Assembly (NCBI RefSeq): GCF_038446955.1
Contig: NZ_CP151803.1
Span: forward strand, 248,001 to 312,000
Origin: Pedobacter sp. FW305-3-2-15-E-R2A2
GTDB taxonomy: Bacteria > Bacteroidota > Bacteroidia > Sphingobacteriales > Sphingobacteriaceae
Direction: 5' to 3'
DNA length: 64,000 nucleotides
The position numbers and the translations under genes were made by a program. Within the stretch, counting starts at the first letter, position 1. Each line of letters starts with the position of its first letter. This document shows positions 17,965-25,921 of the stretch, piece after piece. Under the pieces are notes generated by a model. That model had not been told where the DNA came from. It made no database searches and saw only the letters and a program-made list of their open reading frames with translations.

Positions 17965-19029
17965 CTATTTCACAGGAGCAACCGGAGTACCGTCAATCAG
18001 GTTGATCTGGCCGCTGATGATCACTGTTTCGCCTTCTTTAAGACCGTCAAGGATTTCTACGTTTTCTCCGAGGATTCTTCCGGCAACTACTTTACGCAAT
18101 ACGGCTTTATTTCCTTCTCCTAAAACAAAGATCTGGTTGCTGCTTACGCTACCTACGAATGAACCGCGCGGGATCGTTAAGGAAGGTGCCTGACCTGGGA
18201 ACTTGAAGATTGCAGTACCGTACATTCCTGCTTTAATGGTATTTTTCTTGTTGTTCTCTACCATGATCTCAATAGGGAAGTTCAGGGAAGCATCCGCTTT
18301 AGCGGCAATGAAAGTGATTTTACCTACATAATCATCTGTAGGGAATACGTTTGATTTGATTTGTACCTGATCGCCAACTTTAAGATTCGCTACCTGCGAT
18401 TCGTTTACACTTACTTTCAGCTTCAATTTAGAAACGTCTACCAATTCAAACATTTGTGTACCCTGAGCATTTACGAAAGCACCTACTTCGATATATTTCT
18501 TGTTAACAATACCATTGATCGGAGATTTGATGTTGGCATCACTTACTCTTCTCTGCGTACTTTGTAACCTTAGTTTCGCATTTTGAACCAGAAGTCTAGC
18601 CTGATCCAGTTGCTGTTGTGTTACACCGCCTGTTTTGAAAGAGCTGCTATATCTGGCTTCATCTCTGATGGCATTTTGCAGATTTGCTTCTGCTGTTTCT
18701 TTATCTGTATTTAAAATCTCAGCATCAACACGGGCTAAAGACTGACCTTTAGTTACTCTATCGCCTTCCTCTACATAGATTTTGGTTACACGTCCTGCAT
18801 TTTCAGAAAGGAAGTTCAGTTCCTGATTAGGTGCAAAGGTCCCGTTTGCACTAAAATCAAGATTAATGGCTTGTTTCTGTATCACTGCTGTACGGACACT
18901 GATTGCACCGCTACCTTGAGCTACAATTGCCGTTTTTGCCGCATTTTTCTTTTTGTTATTGGTTAATACCAGGACGATGCCTGCGATGGCAAGTATGATT
19001 ACTAAGGCTGTAATAATTCCTCTTTTCAT
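17965..19029 (-). CDS. RND efflux periplasmic adaptor (membrane fusion protein)
   Basis: The 354-residue protein has an N-terminal membrane anchor (residues 5-25), a biotinyl-lipoyl-like segment (GRVTKIYVEEGDRVTKGQSL near residue 89), a short alpha-helical hairpin (about 110-160), a second lipoyl half (IKSPINGIVNKKYIEVGAFV near 167) and a beta-barrel region ending at a membrane-proximal domain. It links the pump to the outer-membrane channel. It overlaps the TolC-type gene by 4 bp (ATGA), indicating translational coupling, and precedes the pump gene by 37 bp. Confidence 0.94.
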   Translation of the reverse strand: MKRGIITALVIILAIAGIVLVLTNNKKKNAAKTAIVAQGSGAISVRTAVIQKQAINLDFSANGTFAPNQELNFLSENAGRVTKIYVEEGDRVTKGQSLARVDAEILNTDKETAEANLQNAIRDEARYSSSFKTGGVTQQQLDQARLLVQNAKLRLQSTQRRVSDANIKSPINGIVNKKYIEVGAFVNAQGTQMFELVDVSKLKLKVSVNESQVANLKVGDQVQIKSNVFPTDDYVGKITFIAAKADASLNFPIEIMVENNKKNTIKAGMYGTAIFKFPGQAPSLTIPRGSFVGSVSSNQIFVLGEGNKAVLRKVVAGRILGENVEILDGLKEGETVIISGQINLIDGTPVAPVK

Positions 19030-20384
19030 TGTAGTAGTGATTTTATATTTCCGTTTGATTTGATTAATTGAATTTCGGCAATTTTATAGTTTAATAATGC
19101 CTGGTTGTAACTGTTCTGAGCTTGTGTAAGTGCATTTTCTGTATCCAAAAGGTCAGTTAATGCCGCCAGTCCGTTATTGTAGTTGTTTTGAGTACTTTGG
19201 TAAATTTCCTGAGCAAGAATTACGTTTTGACGTTGAGCAGTGATGGTGCTTATGTTGTCTTTTAATTTGATTTTTGCATTTTCATACTCTACATTTAAAG
19301 CGTTTTTCATCTGTCTGATGTCTTCATCCGCTTTTTTAAGGTTTACATCAGCCTGACGTACTCTTGAACGGGTGGCGAAGCCATCAAATATAGGAACCCT
19401 CAGGGTGATCCCTATCGCAGCCATATCATACCAGTTCGCAGTCCCTTTACCTTTAAATAAATCAAACTTATTGCTAACGCCGTTATAGTTGTAGTTGCTG
19501 TTCAATGCAAGGGTGGGATAGTATTCTGAGACTTTCGCTTTTCTATCCAGTGTATATAGCTCTTTTTGAACATTGGCAATTTTTAGCTCAGTCCGGTTAC
19601 TCATGTCAATAGATTCCGCAATTTCTGGAAGGGTCTTGATCTCTGCCAGTTCTGTCTGTGGTAAAACGATAACCGTTTCTATCGGCATGCCCATAGAATA
19701 TTTCAACATGTTTTCCAATTGAGTGATGCCATTGATCAGCTGGGCCCTTTGAGTTTGCAGGTTGGTCAGGTTTACTTTGATCCGGTCTACATCGATCTTT
19801 TTCGCCAAGCCGTTTTTATATTGATCGGCAAGGATTCTTTCCACTACCTTCACATTTTTAATATTGGTGTCGATTACATTTAGTTGTTGTCTGTTCACCA
19901 ATACTGAATAGTAATTGTTGGCCACCTGCTCTATGATTTGTTCTTCAGAGAGCTGTGCATTTAGCTTATAATAACTCTCGCTGGTTTTTGCCGCTTTTAA
20001 TCCGGTGAAAACAGTTTGATTAAACAGTTGCTGATTAAACTGAAGACCTGCTCCTGCATTATATTTTGTACCTGCTTTAGCCACGATCACTTCGCCCGGT
20101 CTGTTCAGGAATTCTCCTGGCAGTACAATACTTTGAACGATAACATTGTCGGTCAGACTTGCACTTCCGGTAAGTTGTGGTAAAGCCTGCGCTCTGATCT
20201 CCTGGGTTTTAAACTTGCCTCCTTCTACGTCAAGATTAGCTTTTCGTACGGATACAGCGTTCTGAACGGCGTAATTTAATGCATCTTTAAGGCTCAGTGT
20301 CTGCTGAGCGGTTGCTGCATTCGATAATAATAACCCCAGCAGCAGTAGTGGAATTAATCTTACCTGTTTAATTATTGTATTCAT
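19026..20384 (-). CDS. TolC-family outer-membrane efflux channel
   Basis: The 452-residue protein has a signal peptide (start MNTIIKQVRLIPLLLLG) and two repeats of long amphipathic helices typical of TolC/OEP proteins; segments such as LKDALNYAVQNAVSVRKANLD (shortened here: LKDALNYA near residue 34) and ALTDLLDTENALTQAQNSY near 412 mark the repeat ends. It forms the trimeric exit duct of the RND system. It is the first transport gene of the operon, 24 bp after the TetR gene and overlapping the adaptor gene by 4 bp. Confidence 0.94.
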   Translation of the reverse strand: MNTIIKQVRLIPLLLLGLLLSNAATAQQTLSLKDALNYAVQNAVSVRKANLDVEGGKFKTQEIRAQALPQLTGSASLTDNVIVQSIVLPGEFLNRPGEVIVAKAGTKYNAGAGLQFNQQLFNQTVFTGLKAAKTSESYYKLNAQLSEEQIIEQVANNYYSVLVNRQQLNVIDTNIKNVKVVERILADQYKNGLAKKIDVDRIKVNLTNLQTQRAQLINGITQLENMLKYSMGMPIETVIVLPQTELAEIKTLPEIAESIDMSNRTELKIANVQKELYTLDRKAKVSEYYPTLALNSNYNYNGVSNKFDLFKGKGTANWYDMAAIGITLRVPIFDGFATRSRVRQADVNLKKADEDIRQMKNALNVEYENAKIKLKDNISTITAQRQNVILAQEIYQSTQNNYNNGLAALTDLLDTENALTQAQNSYNQALLNYKIAEIQLIKSNGNIKSLLQ

Positions 20385-20408
20385 GTTTATGATAATTTGG
20401 GGTCTGTT

Positions 20409-21014
20409 TTATTTTAATCCTTTGATAAATATTTTCGATAAGCTGAGCTGTTTCTCTAATATGGCTTTCATGTCTTTCTTGCTTGGGAAGAGTTCTTTGT
20501 TTCCATGGAGCAGGCATAGTGAAGTGATTCCTGACAGGCTGTCCAGATAGAGCTCGGCCATTTTGTTTACTTCACAAGGTGCGATCTCTTTATTGTCAAC
20601 TGCCCTTTGCAGGATTTCGGCATGAAGATTTTCATTTTTTGCTTTCATTTTCATGAAGGATTCCCTAAGCTCATCGGAGCTGAGAGAGGCATCCGGACTA
20701 CCACCCGAGAGGTGAAGCATATAATATTTCTGAAAAAAGCGGTGTTTAACTTCAACAAATGCTGCGAAACGCTCTTCAAGTGTGTCTTTTGCAAATTGAT
20801 CTCTTTCTAAAATCTCGAAGTAATCGGAGAAAATCTTATCAATTACTCCCAGTACCAGGCTGCTTTTATCGGGGAAATAATAATATAAGGAAGGTTTGGA
20901 TACTGATAAATCGTCCGCAATCTCGTTCATTGTGGTTTTATTAATTCCATAATGAATGAAGCGCTTTATCGCACCCTCAATAATCAGTTCTCTTTTTTTA
21001 TCTGTCTCTACCAT
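20409..21014 (-). CDS. TetR-family regulator, first gene of the efflux operon
   Basis: The 201-residue protein has an N-terminal TetR helix-turn-helix (residues 8-55: IEGAIKRFIHYGINKTTM, then VSKPSLYYYFPDKSSL) and an all-helical ligand-binding C-terminal domain. Because it lies 24 bp upstream of the TolC gene on the same strand, it is most likely the local repressor of the efflux operon and of itself. A dyad TTTGA-N4-TCAAA at 21043-21056, just before its start, is a candidate operator. The HTH is clearly similar to that of the neighbouring TetR at 21130, so the two look like tandem paralogs. Confidence 0.9.
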   Translation of the reverse strand: MVETDKKRELIIEGAIKRFIHYGINKTTMNEIADDLSVSKPSLYYYFPDKSSLVLGVIDKIFSDYFEILERDQFAKDTLEERFAAFVEVKHRFFQKYYMLHLSGGSPDASLSSDELRESFMKMKAKNENLHAEILQRAVDNKEIAPCEVNKMAELYLDSLSGITSLCLLHGNKELFPSKKDMKAILEKQLSLSKIFIKGLK

Positions 21015-21042
21015 TCTACTTTTCTACTTTCTGACTTTTTTC

Positions 21043-21056
21043 TTTGAACGGTCAAA
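21043..21056. promoter_or_regulatory. Inverted repeat TTTGA-ACGG-TCAAA upstream of TetR/efflux operon
   Basis: Exact 5-bp arms with a 4-bp spacer, located 29 bp upstream of the TetR start at 21014, in the place of the operon promoter. Candidate TetR operator (inference). Confidence 0.4.
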
Positions 21057-21088
21057 AATACTGCCATATTCCAGCAACAGAAACTTTA

Positions 21089-21103
21089 ATATGAAAATCA
21101 TAT
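21089..21103. promoter_or_regulatory. Inverted repeat ATATGA-AAA-TCATAT between the two TetR genes
   Basis: Exact 6-bp arms with a 3-bp spacer. It lies 26 bp after the stop of the upstream TetR gene and about 75 bp before the next start, so it could be either an operator or a weak termination structure. Confidence 0.3.
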
Positions 21104-21129
21104 AAAAGTTACATAAAAATGACGAAATT

Positions 21130-21738
21130 TTATTGTTTTATTTTCAATCCGTTTAAGAAGATGTCAGCAAACATCTTTTCTTTTAGAAAAATCTGTTTGA
21201 ACTGTTCTTTTCCGGGGAACATGCTTTTATCCTTAGACAGGATGTTGAAATGAATGCCAGATAAGGCATCGATGAATATTTCTGTCGCTAATTTGGTATC
21301 TGAGATCGCGAATTCTTTATTGGTTACACCCCGGCTAAACAGGGAGCCGATAATGATGAACTCAAAAGTCCTTGCTTTATGGAACTTCTCTGCGAGATTA
21401 TCTGGAAGTTCATTGCCAATAATCTGACTGGACTCCAGTATGTTGTAATACTTCTGTATAAAAGCCTGTCTTTTTTGTAGCAGTTTAAGTACACCTTCGG
21501 TTGCTGTTTTTGTTTTGTCAACGGATTTAACGAGGTCTCTGCTGATGATTTGCATGAGGTGTTCAATGGCACTTACGTACAGGCTCAGTTTGTCAGGGAA
21601 ATAATAATAAAGTAATGCTTTTGAAAAGGAGATATCCTTTGCGATTTCTGTCATGGTCGTTTTTGATAGACCATAATGGGCAAAACGCTTTAAAGCAGCC
21701 TCAATAATTAAAATTCTCTTTTTATCCTGATTTTCCAT
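21130..21738 (-). CDS. TetR-family regulator, second paralog
   Basis: From the ATG at 21738 (MENQDKKRILIIEAALKRF) the protein is 202 residues, matching the neighbouring TetR in length. The helix-turn-helix (HYGLSKTTMTEIAKDISF, then ALLYYYFPDKLSL) is nearly the same as in the other copy, while the C-terminal domain differs much more, which suggests duplication followed by change of ligand. A longer frame back to 21813 lacks family similarity in its first 25 residues. It is divergent from murB; a 12-bp palindrome at 21832-21843 in the shared upstream region may be its operator. Confidence 0.88.
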   Translation of the reverse strand: MENQDKKRILIIEAALKRFAHYGLSKTTMTEIAKDISFSKALLYYYFPDKLSLYVSAIEHLMQIISRDLVKSVDKTKTATEGVLKLLQKRQAFIQKYYNILESSQIIGNELPDNLAEKFHKARTFEFIIIGSLFSRGVTNKEFAISDTKLATEIFIDALSGIHFNILSKDKSMFPGKEQFKQIFLKEKMFADIFLNGLKIKQ

Positions 21739-21831
21739 ACAAATTCTAGTATTCCTCCTTTCTATAGCACCTTGTTGCTTATGATTTGAGCAATTGAGAC
21801 GAAAAATAGACAAATTTTTTAAATATTTATT

Positions 21832-21843
21832 TAAACATGTTTA
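21832..21843. promoter_or_regulatory. Perfect palindrome TAAACATGTTTA
   Basis: A 12-bp exact palindrome between the divergent TetR and murB genes. It occupies the expected -33 position of the murB promoter (-7 at 21861-21868). TetR proteins often bind such sites; which gene it controls is inference. Confidence 0.45.
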
Positions 21844-21860
21844 TTACACTCCTTAACAAT

Positions 21861-21868
21861 TACATTTG
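21861..21868 (+). promoter_or_regulatory. -7 element of murB
   Basis: TACATTTG matches TAnnTTTG and ends 30 bp before the ATG at 21899. It rules out the in-frame TTG at 21866 as the start, because that codon lies within the promoter element. Confidence 0.5.
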
Positions 21869-21898
21869 TACCCTATAGCAAATCAGTTCATTTTATCT

Positions 21899-22915
21899 AT
21901 GACCATCTTCCAGGAAAATATCTCATTAAAACCTTATAACACCTTTAGCATACCTGTTAGCAGCCATTATTTTGCAGAAGTATCTAGTCCATCTGGATTA
22001 GAAGAACTGTTGAAGTCTGCATTGATTAAGGAGCAGCCGCTGTTGATTTTGGGAGGCGGAAGTAATCTTTTATTTACGAAAGACTTTGATGGTTTGGTGA
22101 TAAAAATGAGTATCCCAGGGATTTCTGAGGAGATTCATGGGGATGAGGTCATCGTTACTGCCGGAGCAGGGGTGGTCTGGAATGACTTTGTAAACTATTG
22201 TGTACAAAAGGGTTTTGCCGGAGTAGAGAACCTGAGCCTGATCCCCGGGACGGTAGGAGCTTCCCCGATCCAGAATATCGGTGCATATGGCGTGGAGCTT
22301 AAAGATGTTTTTGAATCCTGTTCGGCTTATGAAATTGCGACGGGAAAACGCAGGACCTTTAATCATGAGGATTGTCGGTTTGATTATCGCGATAGCATTT
22401 TTAAAAATGAGCTGAAAGGCCAGTATATCATCACAGAGGTGAGTTTCAGGTTAAGCCGGGTAGCTAATATCAATACGCAATATGGCGCCATTCAGGAAGA
22501 ATTGGTTAAGAGGGGAATTACCCATCCAACAATTGCTGATGTTTCTGCTGTGGTCTCCCATATCCGGGTAAGCAAGCTCCCTGATCCTTCTACAATCGGC
22601 AATGCCGGAAGCTTTTTTAAGAACCCTGTAATTGAGCAGGAAGCCTTCCAAAAGGTCTTTGAAAAATTTCCTGAACTGGTACATTATCCAGCTGGGAATG
22701 GTAAAGTTAAACTCGCAGCTGGCTGGTTAATAGAACAATGCGGGTTTAAAGGTAAGGTGGTTGGACAAACAGGAACCTGGAAAAATCAGGCCCTGGTGCT
22801 TGTCAACCATGGACAGGCAAGCGGACAGGAAGTGTATAGTTTTTCAGAAAATATAATAGATACGGTAGCGGCCAGATTTGGTGTTCGACTGGAAAGAGAA
22901 GTAAATATTCTGTGA
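21899..22915 (+). CDS. murB: UDP-N-acetylenolpyruvoylglucosamine reductase
   Basis: The 338-residue flavoprotein reduces UDP-GlcNAc-enolpyruvate to UDP-MurNAc with NADPH in the cytoplasmic phase of peptidoglycan synthesis. The FAD-binding region shows LILGGGSNLLF near residue 52, LIPGTVGASPIQNIGAYGVE near 115 and the active-site Ser in GNAGSFFKNP near 235. Overall length and the SLKPYNTF N-terminus fit the type I (E. coli-like) enzyme. The start ATG at 21899 (MTIFQENISLKPYNTF) is placed by the family N-terminus and by the promoter. It stands alone, divergent from the TetR gene. Confidence 0.95.
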   Translation: MTIFQENISLKPYNTFSIPVSSHYFAEVSSPSGLEELLKSALIKEQPLLILGGGSNLLFTKDFDGLVIKMSIPGISEEIHGDEVIVTAGAGVVWNDFVNYCVQKGFAGVENLSLIPGTVGASPIQNIGAYGVELKDVFESCSAYEIATGKRRTFNHEDCRFDYRDSIFKNELKGQYIITEVSFRLSRVANINTQYGAIQEELVKRGITHPTIADVSAVVSHIRVSKLPDPSTIGNAGSFFKNPVIEQEAFQKVFEKFPELVHYPAGNGKVKLAAGWLIEQCGFKGKVVGQTGTWKNQALVLVNHGQASGQEVYSFSENIIDTVAARFGVRLEREVNIL

Positions 22916-23018
22916 CATAGCCCTTATGGTCATTGTCAACCCTAAAAAACAATTTGTTAACATTGGGATTGATTTTTTGGTACATATGTTGTATAGCATT
23001 TGGTGTGTAAGATTAAAC

Positions 23019-23048
23019 AAACGTTGAGCGCCACTCCTAAAAACGTTG
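23019..23048 (+). repeat. Direct repeat AAACGTTG, 22 bp apart, upstream of the ECF sigma gene
   Basis: Two exact copies of AAACGTTG (23019-23026 and 23041-23048) are spaced by two helical turns and end 32 bp before the sigma-factor start. They could be activator or regulator sites (inference). Confidence 0.35.
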
Positions 23049-23080
23049 TTTGCTTTTTTAACCTTAAAACTTAAAACATT

Positions 23081-23611
23081 ATGACAAAAAATGAATTCAA
23101 CCTCCAGTTAAATGACCATTCGGTTTCTTTGCAGTCATTCGCTTTAAATTTTACGAAAGACATTGAGGATGCAAACGACTTAGTTCAGGATACCATGTTA
23201 AAAGCGGTAACTTACTACAGTAAGTTTAAAGAAGGTACAAACCTTAAAGGATGGTTATTTACCATCATGAAAAACACCTTCATTAACAACTACAGACGTT
23301 TGGTGAAAACCAATGCATTAATTACCAAATCAGACGATATTTCTTCTGCCAATCTGCACTATAGTGCTGCAAAAAACACGAGCGACAGTAAGTTTATTAT
23401 AGGCGATATCAATAAAGCGCTTGCCACGCTTCAGCCGGAATATTATATTCCTTTCATCAAATATTTTGAAGGATATAAATATCATGAGATTGCTGAAATG
23501 TTAGAAATTCCAATAGGTACGGTAAAGACGAGAATCCACGTTGCCCGCCAGATTCTTAAAAAATATCTGAAAACCTATTCTAAAGAAATTTTGGGTGCAG
23601 AGGTTGTTTAG
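23081..23611 (+). CDS. RNA polymerase sigma factor, ECF type
   Basis: The 176-residue protein has sigma-70 region 2 (residues 18-85: DIEDANDLVQDTMLKAV, then NLKGWLFTIMKNTFINNYR) and region 4 (about 110-165: YHEIAEMLEIPIGTVKTRIH, an HTH). There is no anti-sigma gene next to it. In related Bacteroidetes a small sigma factor of this kind commonly precedes carotenoid genes (recalled, not searched); here the next gene is a lycopene cyclase, but a strong terminator lies between. It probably acts in a light or stress response (inference). The start ATG follows a long A-rich leader. Confidence 0.92.
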   Translation: MTKNEFNLQLNDHSVSLQSFALNFTKDIEDANDLVQDTMLKAVTYYSKFKEGTNLKGWLFTIMKNTFINNYRRLVKTNALITKSDDISSANLHYSAAKNTSDSKFIIGDINKALATLQPEYYIPFIKYFEGYKYHEIAEMLEIPIGTVKTRIHVARQILKKYLKTYSKEILGAEVV

Positions 23612-23628
23612 TCCTCCCCATGGTATTT

Positions 23629-23665
23629 AAAAGCGCTTTAACCTGGATGTTAAAGCGCTTTTTTT
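23629..23665 (+). terminator. Terminator of the ECF sigma gene
   Basis: Stem AAAAGCGCTTTAAC / GTTAAAGCGCTTTT with loop CTGGAT and a following T run. It separates the sigma gene from the lycopene cyclase gene. Confidence 0.9.
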
Positions 23666-23731
23666 ATGGCATAAAAAATTCATTGGTAAACGCCGTCAAA
23701 ATCATATTTTTGGGCTTAACTAATTAAATAA

Positions 23732-24403
23732 ATGAATTTTACTTATCTGTTGCTGGCACTTGGCATCCTGGTTATCCCGATGGTTCTGCTATCTGTTAAA
23801 AAAACAAGTTTTAACCAAAGCATAAAGTTTGCCATTCCAGCGGTGCTGATTACCGGAATTGCCTTTTCGATATTTGCAACAGTACTGGTGATGGTGGGTG
23901 CCTGGAGTTTTCAACCTGCTTACCTGACTGGTGTATCATTATGGAAAATTCCTGTAGAAGAATTTTTGTTTTCTATGGTCATTTCTCTGGCAGGAATTGG
24001 CATCTATGTTACCTTAAATGCGTTCTTCCCCAGCAATGCTTTAGATAAGTTTAGCCTTTCTTTTAGCAATCTGCTGATGGGGATTTGTGTTGCCATGCTG
24101 ATCTTTACTTATACCAAATGGTACAGTGCAATTTCATTTGGAGTACTGTTTGTCCTGATTTTTTACATTGAATACCTCAATAAACTGCGCTTCACCTATA
24201 AGTTTTACCGGGGATTTCTAGCAGTGTTGGTCCTTTTTTATATTGCTTATGGCGTTATTTCGACGTTGCCTGTGATTTCTTATACAGAGGTGATGAATTT
24301 AAAACTCGGTGCCATTCCTTTTGAAAGCCATTTTTACTTTATGGGAATGCTTTTGATGAGTGTTTACTTATTCGAGCTATTTAAAAGCAAGGCTAGAGCA
24401 TAA
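23732..24403 (+). CDS. Lycopene cyclase, CrtYcd type (membrane protein)
   Basis: The 223-residue protein is almost entirely membrane helices (about seven). Two similar halves are visible: the first ends with LWKIPVEEFLFSM (near residue 72) and the second carries LGAIPFESHFYFMG (near 190), each with the conserved acidic residue of the CarR/CrtYc-CrtYd domains. The family closes the ends of lycopene to beta-ionone rings. Gene length fits the fused two-domain form. The stop codon overlaps the next start (TAATG), so it is coupled to the cytochrome b5-like gene. No phytoene synthase or desaturase gene is present in the window. Confidence 0.85.
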   Translation: MNFTYLLLALGILVIPMVLLSVKKTSFNQSIKFAIPAVLITGIAFSIFATVLVMVGAWSFQPAYLTGVSLWKIPVEEFLFSMVISLAGIGIYVTLNAFFPSNALDKFSLSFSNLLMGICVAMLIFTYTKWYSAISFGVLFVLIFYIEYLNKLRFTYKFYRGFLAVLVLFYIAYGVISTLPVISYTEVMNLKLGAIPFESHFYFMGMLLMSVYLFELFKSKARA

Positions 24404-24639
24404 TGGATCTGCCGATTTATACCAAACAACAGCTGGCGCTTCGGAATGGGCAGGATAAGCCGCAGATCTGGGTTGCCTATCGTGGGATAATTTATGACGT
24501 TACAGAAAGTCGCCTATGGCGGAATGGTAAACATTATGAACACTGGGCAGGACAAGACCTTACTGAGGAGCTGCCTGACGCACCGCATACGGAAAATGTT
24601 TTTGAGAAGTTTATAGCGATAGGAAAGCTATTTAGTTAG
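24403..24639 (+). CDS. Cytochrome b5-like heme/steroid-binding domain protein
   Basis: This 78-residue single-domain protein resembles the cytochrome b5-like (membrane-associated progesterone receptor) domain: IYDVTESRLWRNGKHYEHWAGQDLTEEL, quoted here in parts (IYDVTESRLWRNG, HWAGQDLTEEL, DAPHTENVFEKF), gives the heme-pocket segments. It lacks a membrane segment or signal peptide and probably stays in the cytoplasm. It overlaps the lycopene cyclase stop by one base (TAATG), so it is translated with that gene; a role in electron supply to a carotenoid-modifying enzyme is possible but only inferred from position. Confidence 0.85.
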   Translation: MDLPIYTKQQLALRNGQDKPQIWVAYRGIIYDVTESRLWRNGKHYEHWAGQDLTEELPDAPHTENVFEKFIAIGKLFS

Positions 24640-24670
24640 ACAAGGATTGCTTTTGCAAGCAGTCCCTGTC
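24639..24670. terminator. Imperfect hairpin between convergent genes
   Basis: GACAAGGATTGCTT pairs with AAGCAGTCCCTGTC (one mismatch, one G-T pair) around a short loop. It starts on the last base of the cytochrome b5-like gene and ends 11 bp before the stop of the kinase. No T run follows, so termination is uncertain. Confidence 0.45.
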
Positions 24671-24681
24671 CAATTTATAAT

Positions 24682-25602
24682 TTATGCTTCGATAGTAAAA
24701 GCACTTAGTTTTACGAATTCCTGAATGCGTTCCGCTACTTCTGCATCCGTTAGGTTAAGAATTTTTTCTGTTCCAAACTTCTCTACGCAGAAAGAAGCAA
24801 GGGCTGAGCCATAAATGATGGCATTCTTCATATTGTTGAAATTGACTGTTCCTACTTTCGCAAGATAACCAATAAAGCCTCCTGCAAAGGTATCACCTGC
24901 TCCTGTTGGATCAAACACTTCTGCCAATGGTAAAGCTGGTGCAGAGAATATTTTGTCTTCATGGAATAACAAAGCACCATGTTCTCCTTTTTTAATAATC
25001 AGGTATTTAGGTCCCATAGTCAGGATCTTCTTAGCGGCTTTAACCAAAGAATATTCTCCTGAAAGCTGGCGGGCTTCTTCATCATTGATGGTCAGTACGT
25101 CTACCAGTTTAAGGGTTTCCAAAAGGTCATCCATCATGATGTCCATCCAGAAATTCATGGTATCTAAAACAATCAGCTTTGGTCTGTTTTTTAAACGCTC
25201 AATTACGGTACGCTGTACGATAGGAGTAAGGTTTCCTAACATCAGGTACTCACAATCCTGATAATTTTCCGGGATGATGGGATCGAAATCAGCTAAAACA
25301 TTTAATTCAGTTACCAAAGTATCCCTGCTGTTCATGTCATTGTGGTACTTTCCAGACCAAAAGAACGATTTCTCTCCTTCTTTTATCTGTAATCCTTCGG
25401 TATCAATTCCATGTTCATTGAATGTGTCAATGTCTGCTTTATGAAAATCATCACCAACAACAGCAACGATTTTTACTTTATTATAAAAGTAGGATGCAGC
25501 TAAACTTGCATAAGTAGCGGCTCCTCCGACTATCTTATCCGTTTTTCCGAAGGGAGTTTCAATAGCATCAAATGCCACAGTCCCTATGATTATCAAGCTC
25601 AT
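24682..25602 (-). CDS. PfkB-family carbohydrate kinase
   Basis: The 306-residue ribokinase-fold protein has the N-terminal PfkB signature region (VGGAATYASLAASYF near residue 26) and the C-terminal catalytic motif DPTGAGDTFAGGFIGYLA near 231, whose GAGD aspartate is the general base. It phosphorylates a sugar or nucleoside alcohol with ATP; the substrate is not clear from the sequence. It is a single-gene unit, convergent with the cytochrome b5-like gene and divergent from tRNA-Asn. Confidence 0.9.
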   Translation of the reverse strand: MSLIIIGTVAFDAIETPFGKTDKIVGGAATYASLAASYFYNKVKIVAVVGDDFHKADIDTFNEHGIDTEGLQIKEGEKSFFWSGKYHNDMNSRDTLVTELNVLADFDPIIPENYQDCEYLMLGNLTPIVQRTVIERLKNRPKLIVLDTMNFWMDIMMDDLLETLKLVDVLTINDEEARQLSGEYSLVKAAKKILTMGPKYLIIKKGEHGALLFHEDKIFSAPALPLAEVFDPTGAGDTFAGGFIGYLAKVGTVNFNNMKNAIIYGSALASFCVEKFGTEKILNLTDAEVAERIQEFVKLSAFTIEA

Positions 25603-25746
25603 AGATATCTTTTTAAAATTATTTTCAAATATTTCGCTGCAAATATTGCATAAATAAATTAAAACCCCTAATATTGCATTCCCAAAACGAACGAAACTTA
25701 ATGTTGTTTAAGACTTCAAAAAGCCGTTTTTTTGGATAGCCAGTAC

Positions 25747-25820
25747 TCCCGAGTAGCTCAGCTGGTTAGAGCATCTGACTGTTAATCAGAGGGTCACTGG
25801 TTCGAGCCCAGTCTCGGGAG
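25747..25820 (+). tRNA. tRNA-Asn (anticodon GTT)
   Basis: Seven-base-pair acceptor stem TCCCGAG/CTCGGGA, D arm with GCTC/GAGC and AGCTGGTTA loop, anticodon stem TCTGA/TCAGA with loop CTGTTAA (anticodon GTT), five-base variable loop, and T arm ACTGG/CCAGT with TTCGAGC loop, ending in discriminator G. CCA is not fully encoded (GCCCAA follows). Confidence 0.97.
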
Positions 25821-25827
25821 CCCAATT

Positions 25828-25862
25828 AAAAGCCTTTCAGTGAAAACTGAGAGGCTTTTTTT
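25828..25862 (+). terminator. Terminator of tRNA-Asn
   Basis: Fourteen-base-pair stem AAAAGCCTTTCAGT / ACTGAGAGGCTTTT (one G-T pair) closed by a GAAA tetraloop and followed by T residues. Confidence 0.9.
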
Positions 25863-25921
25863 GTTTCCGGAAAGATTTTTTATAATTATGTATTTCCCCT
25901 ATAAATTACCAAATTACGGAT

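Noticed and set aside
25747-25820. tRNA-Asn as an integration (att) site
   Set aside because: No copy of the tRNA 3' end and no integrase gene were found downstream in the window.
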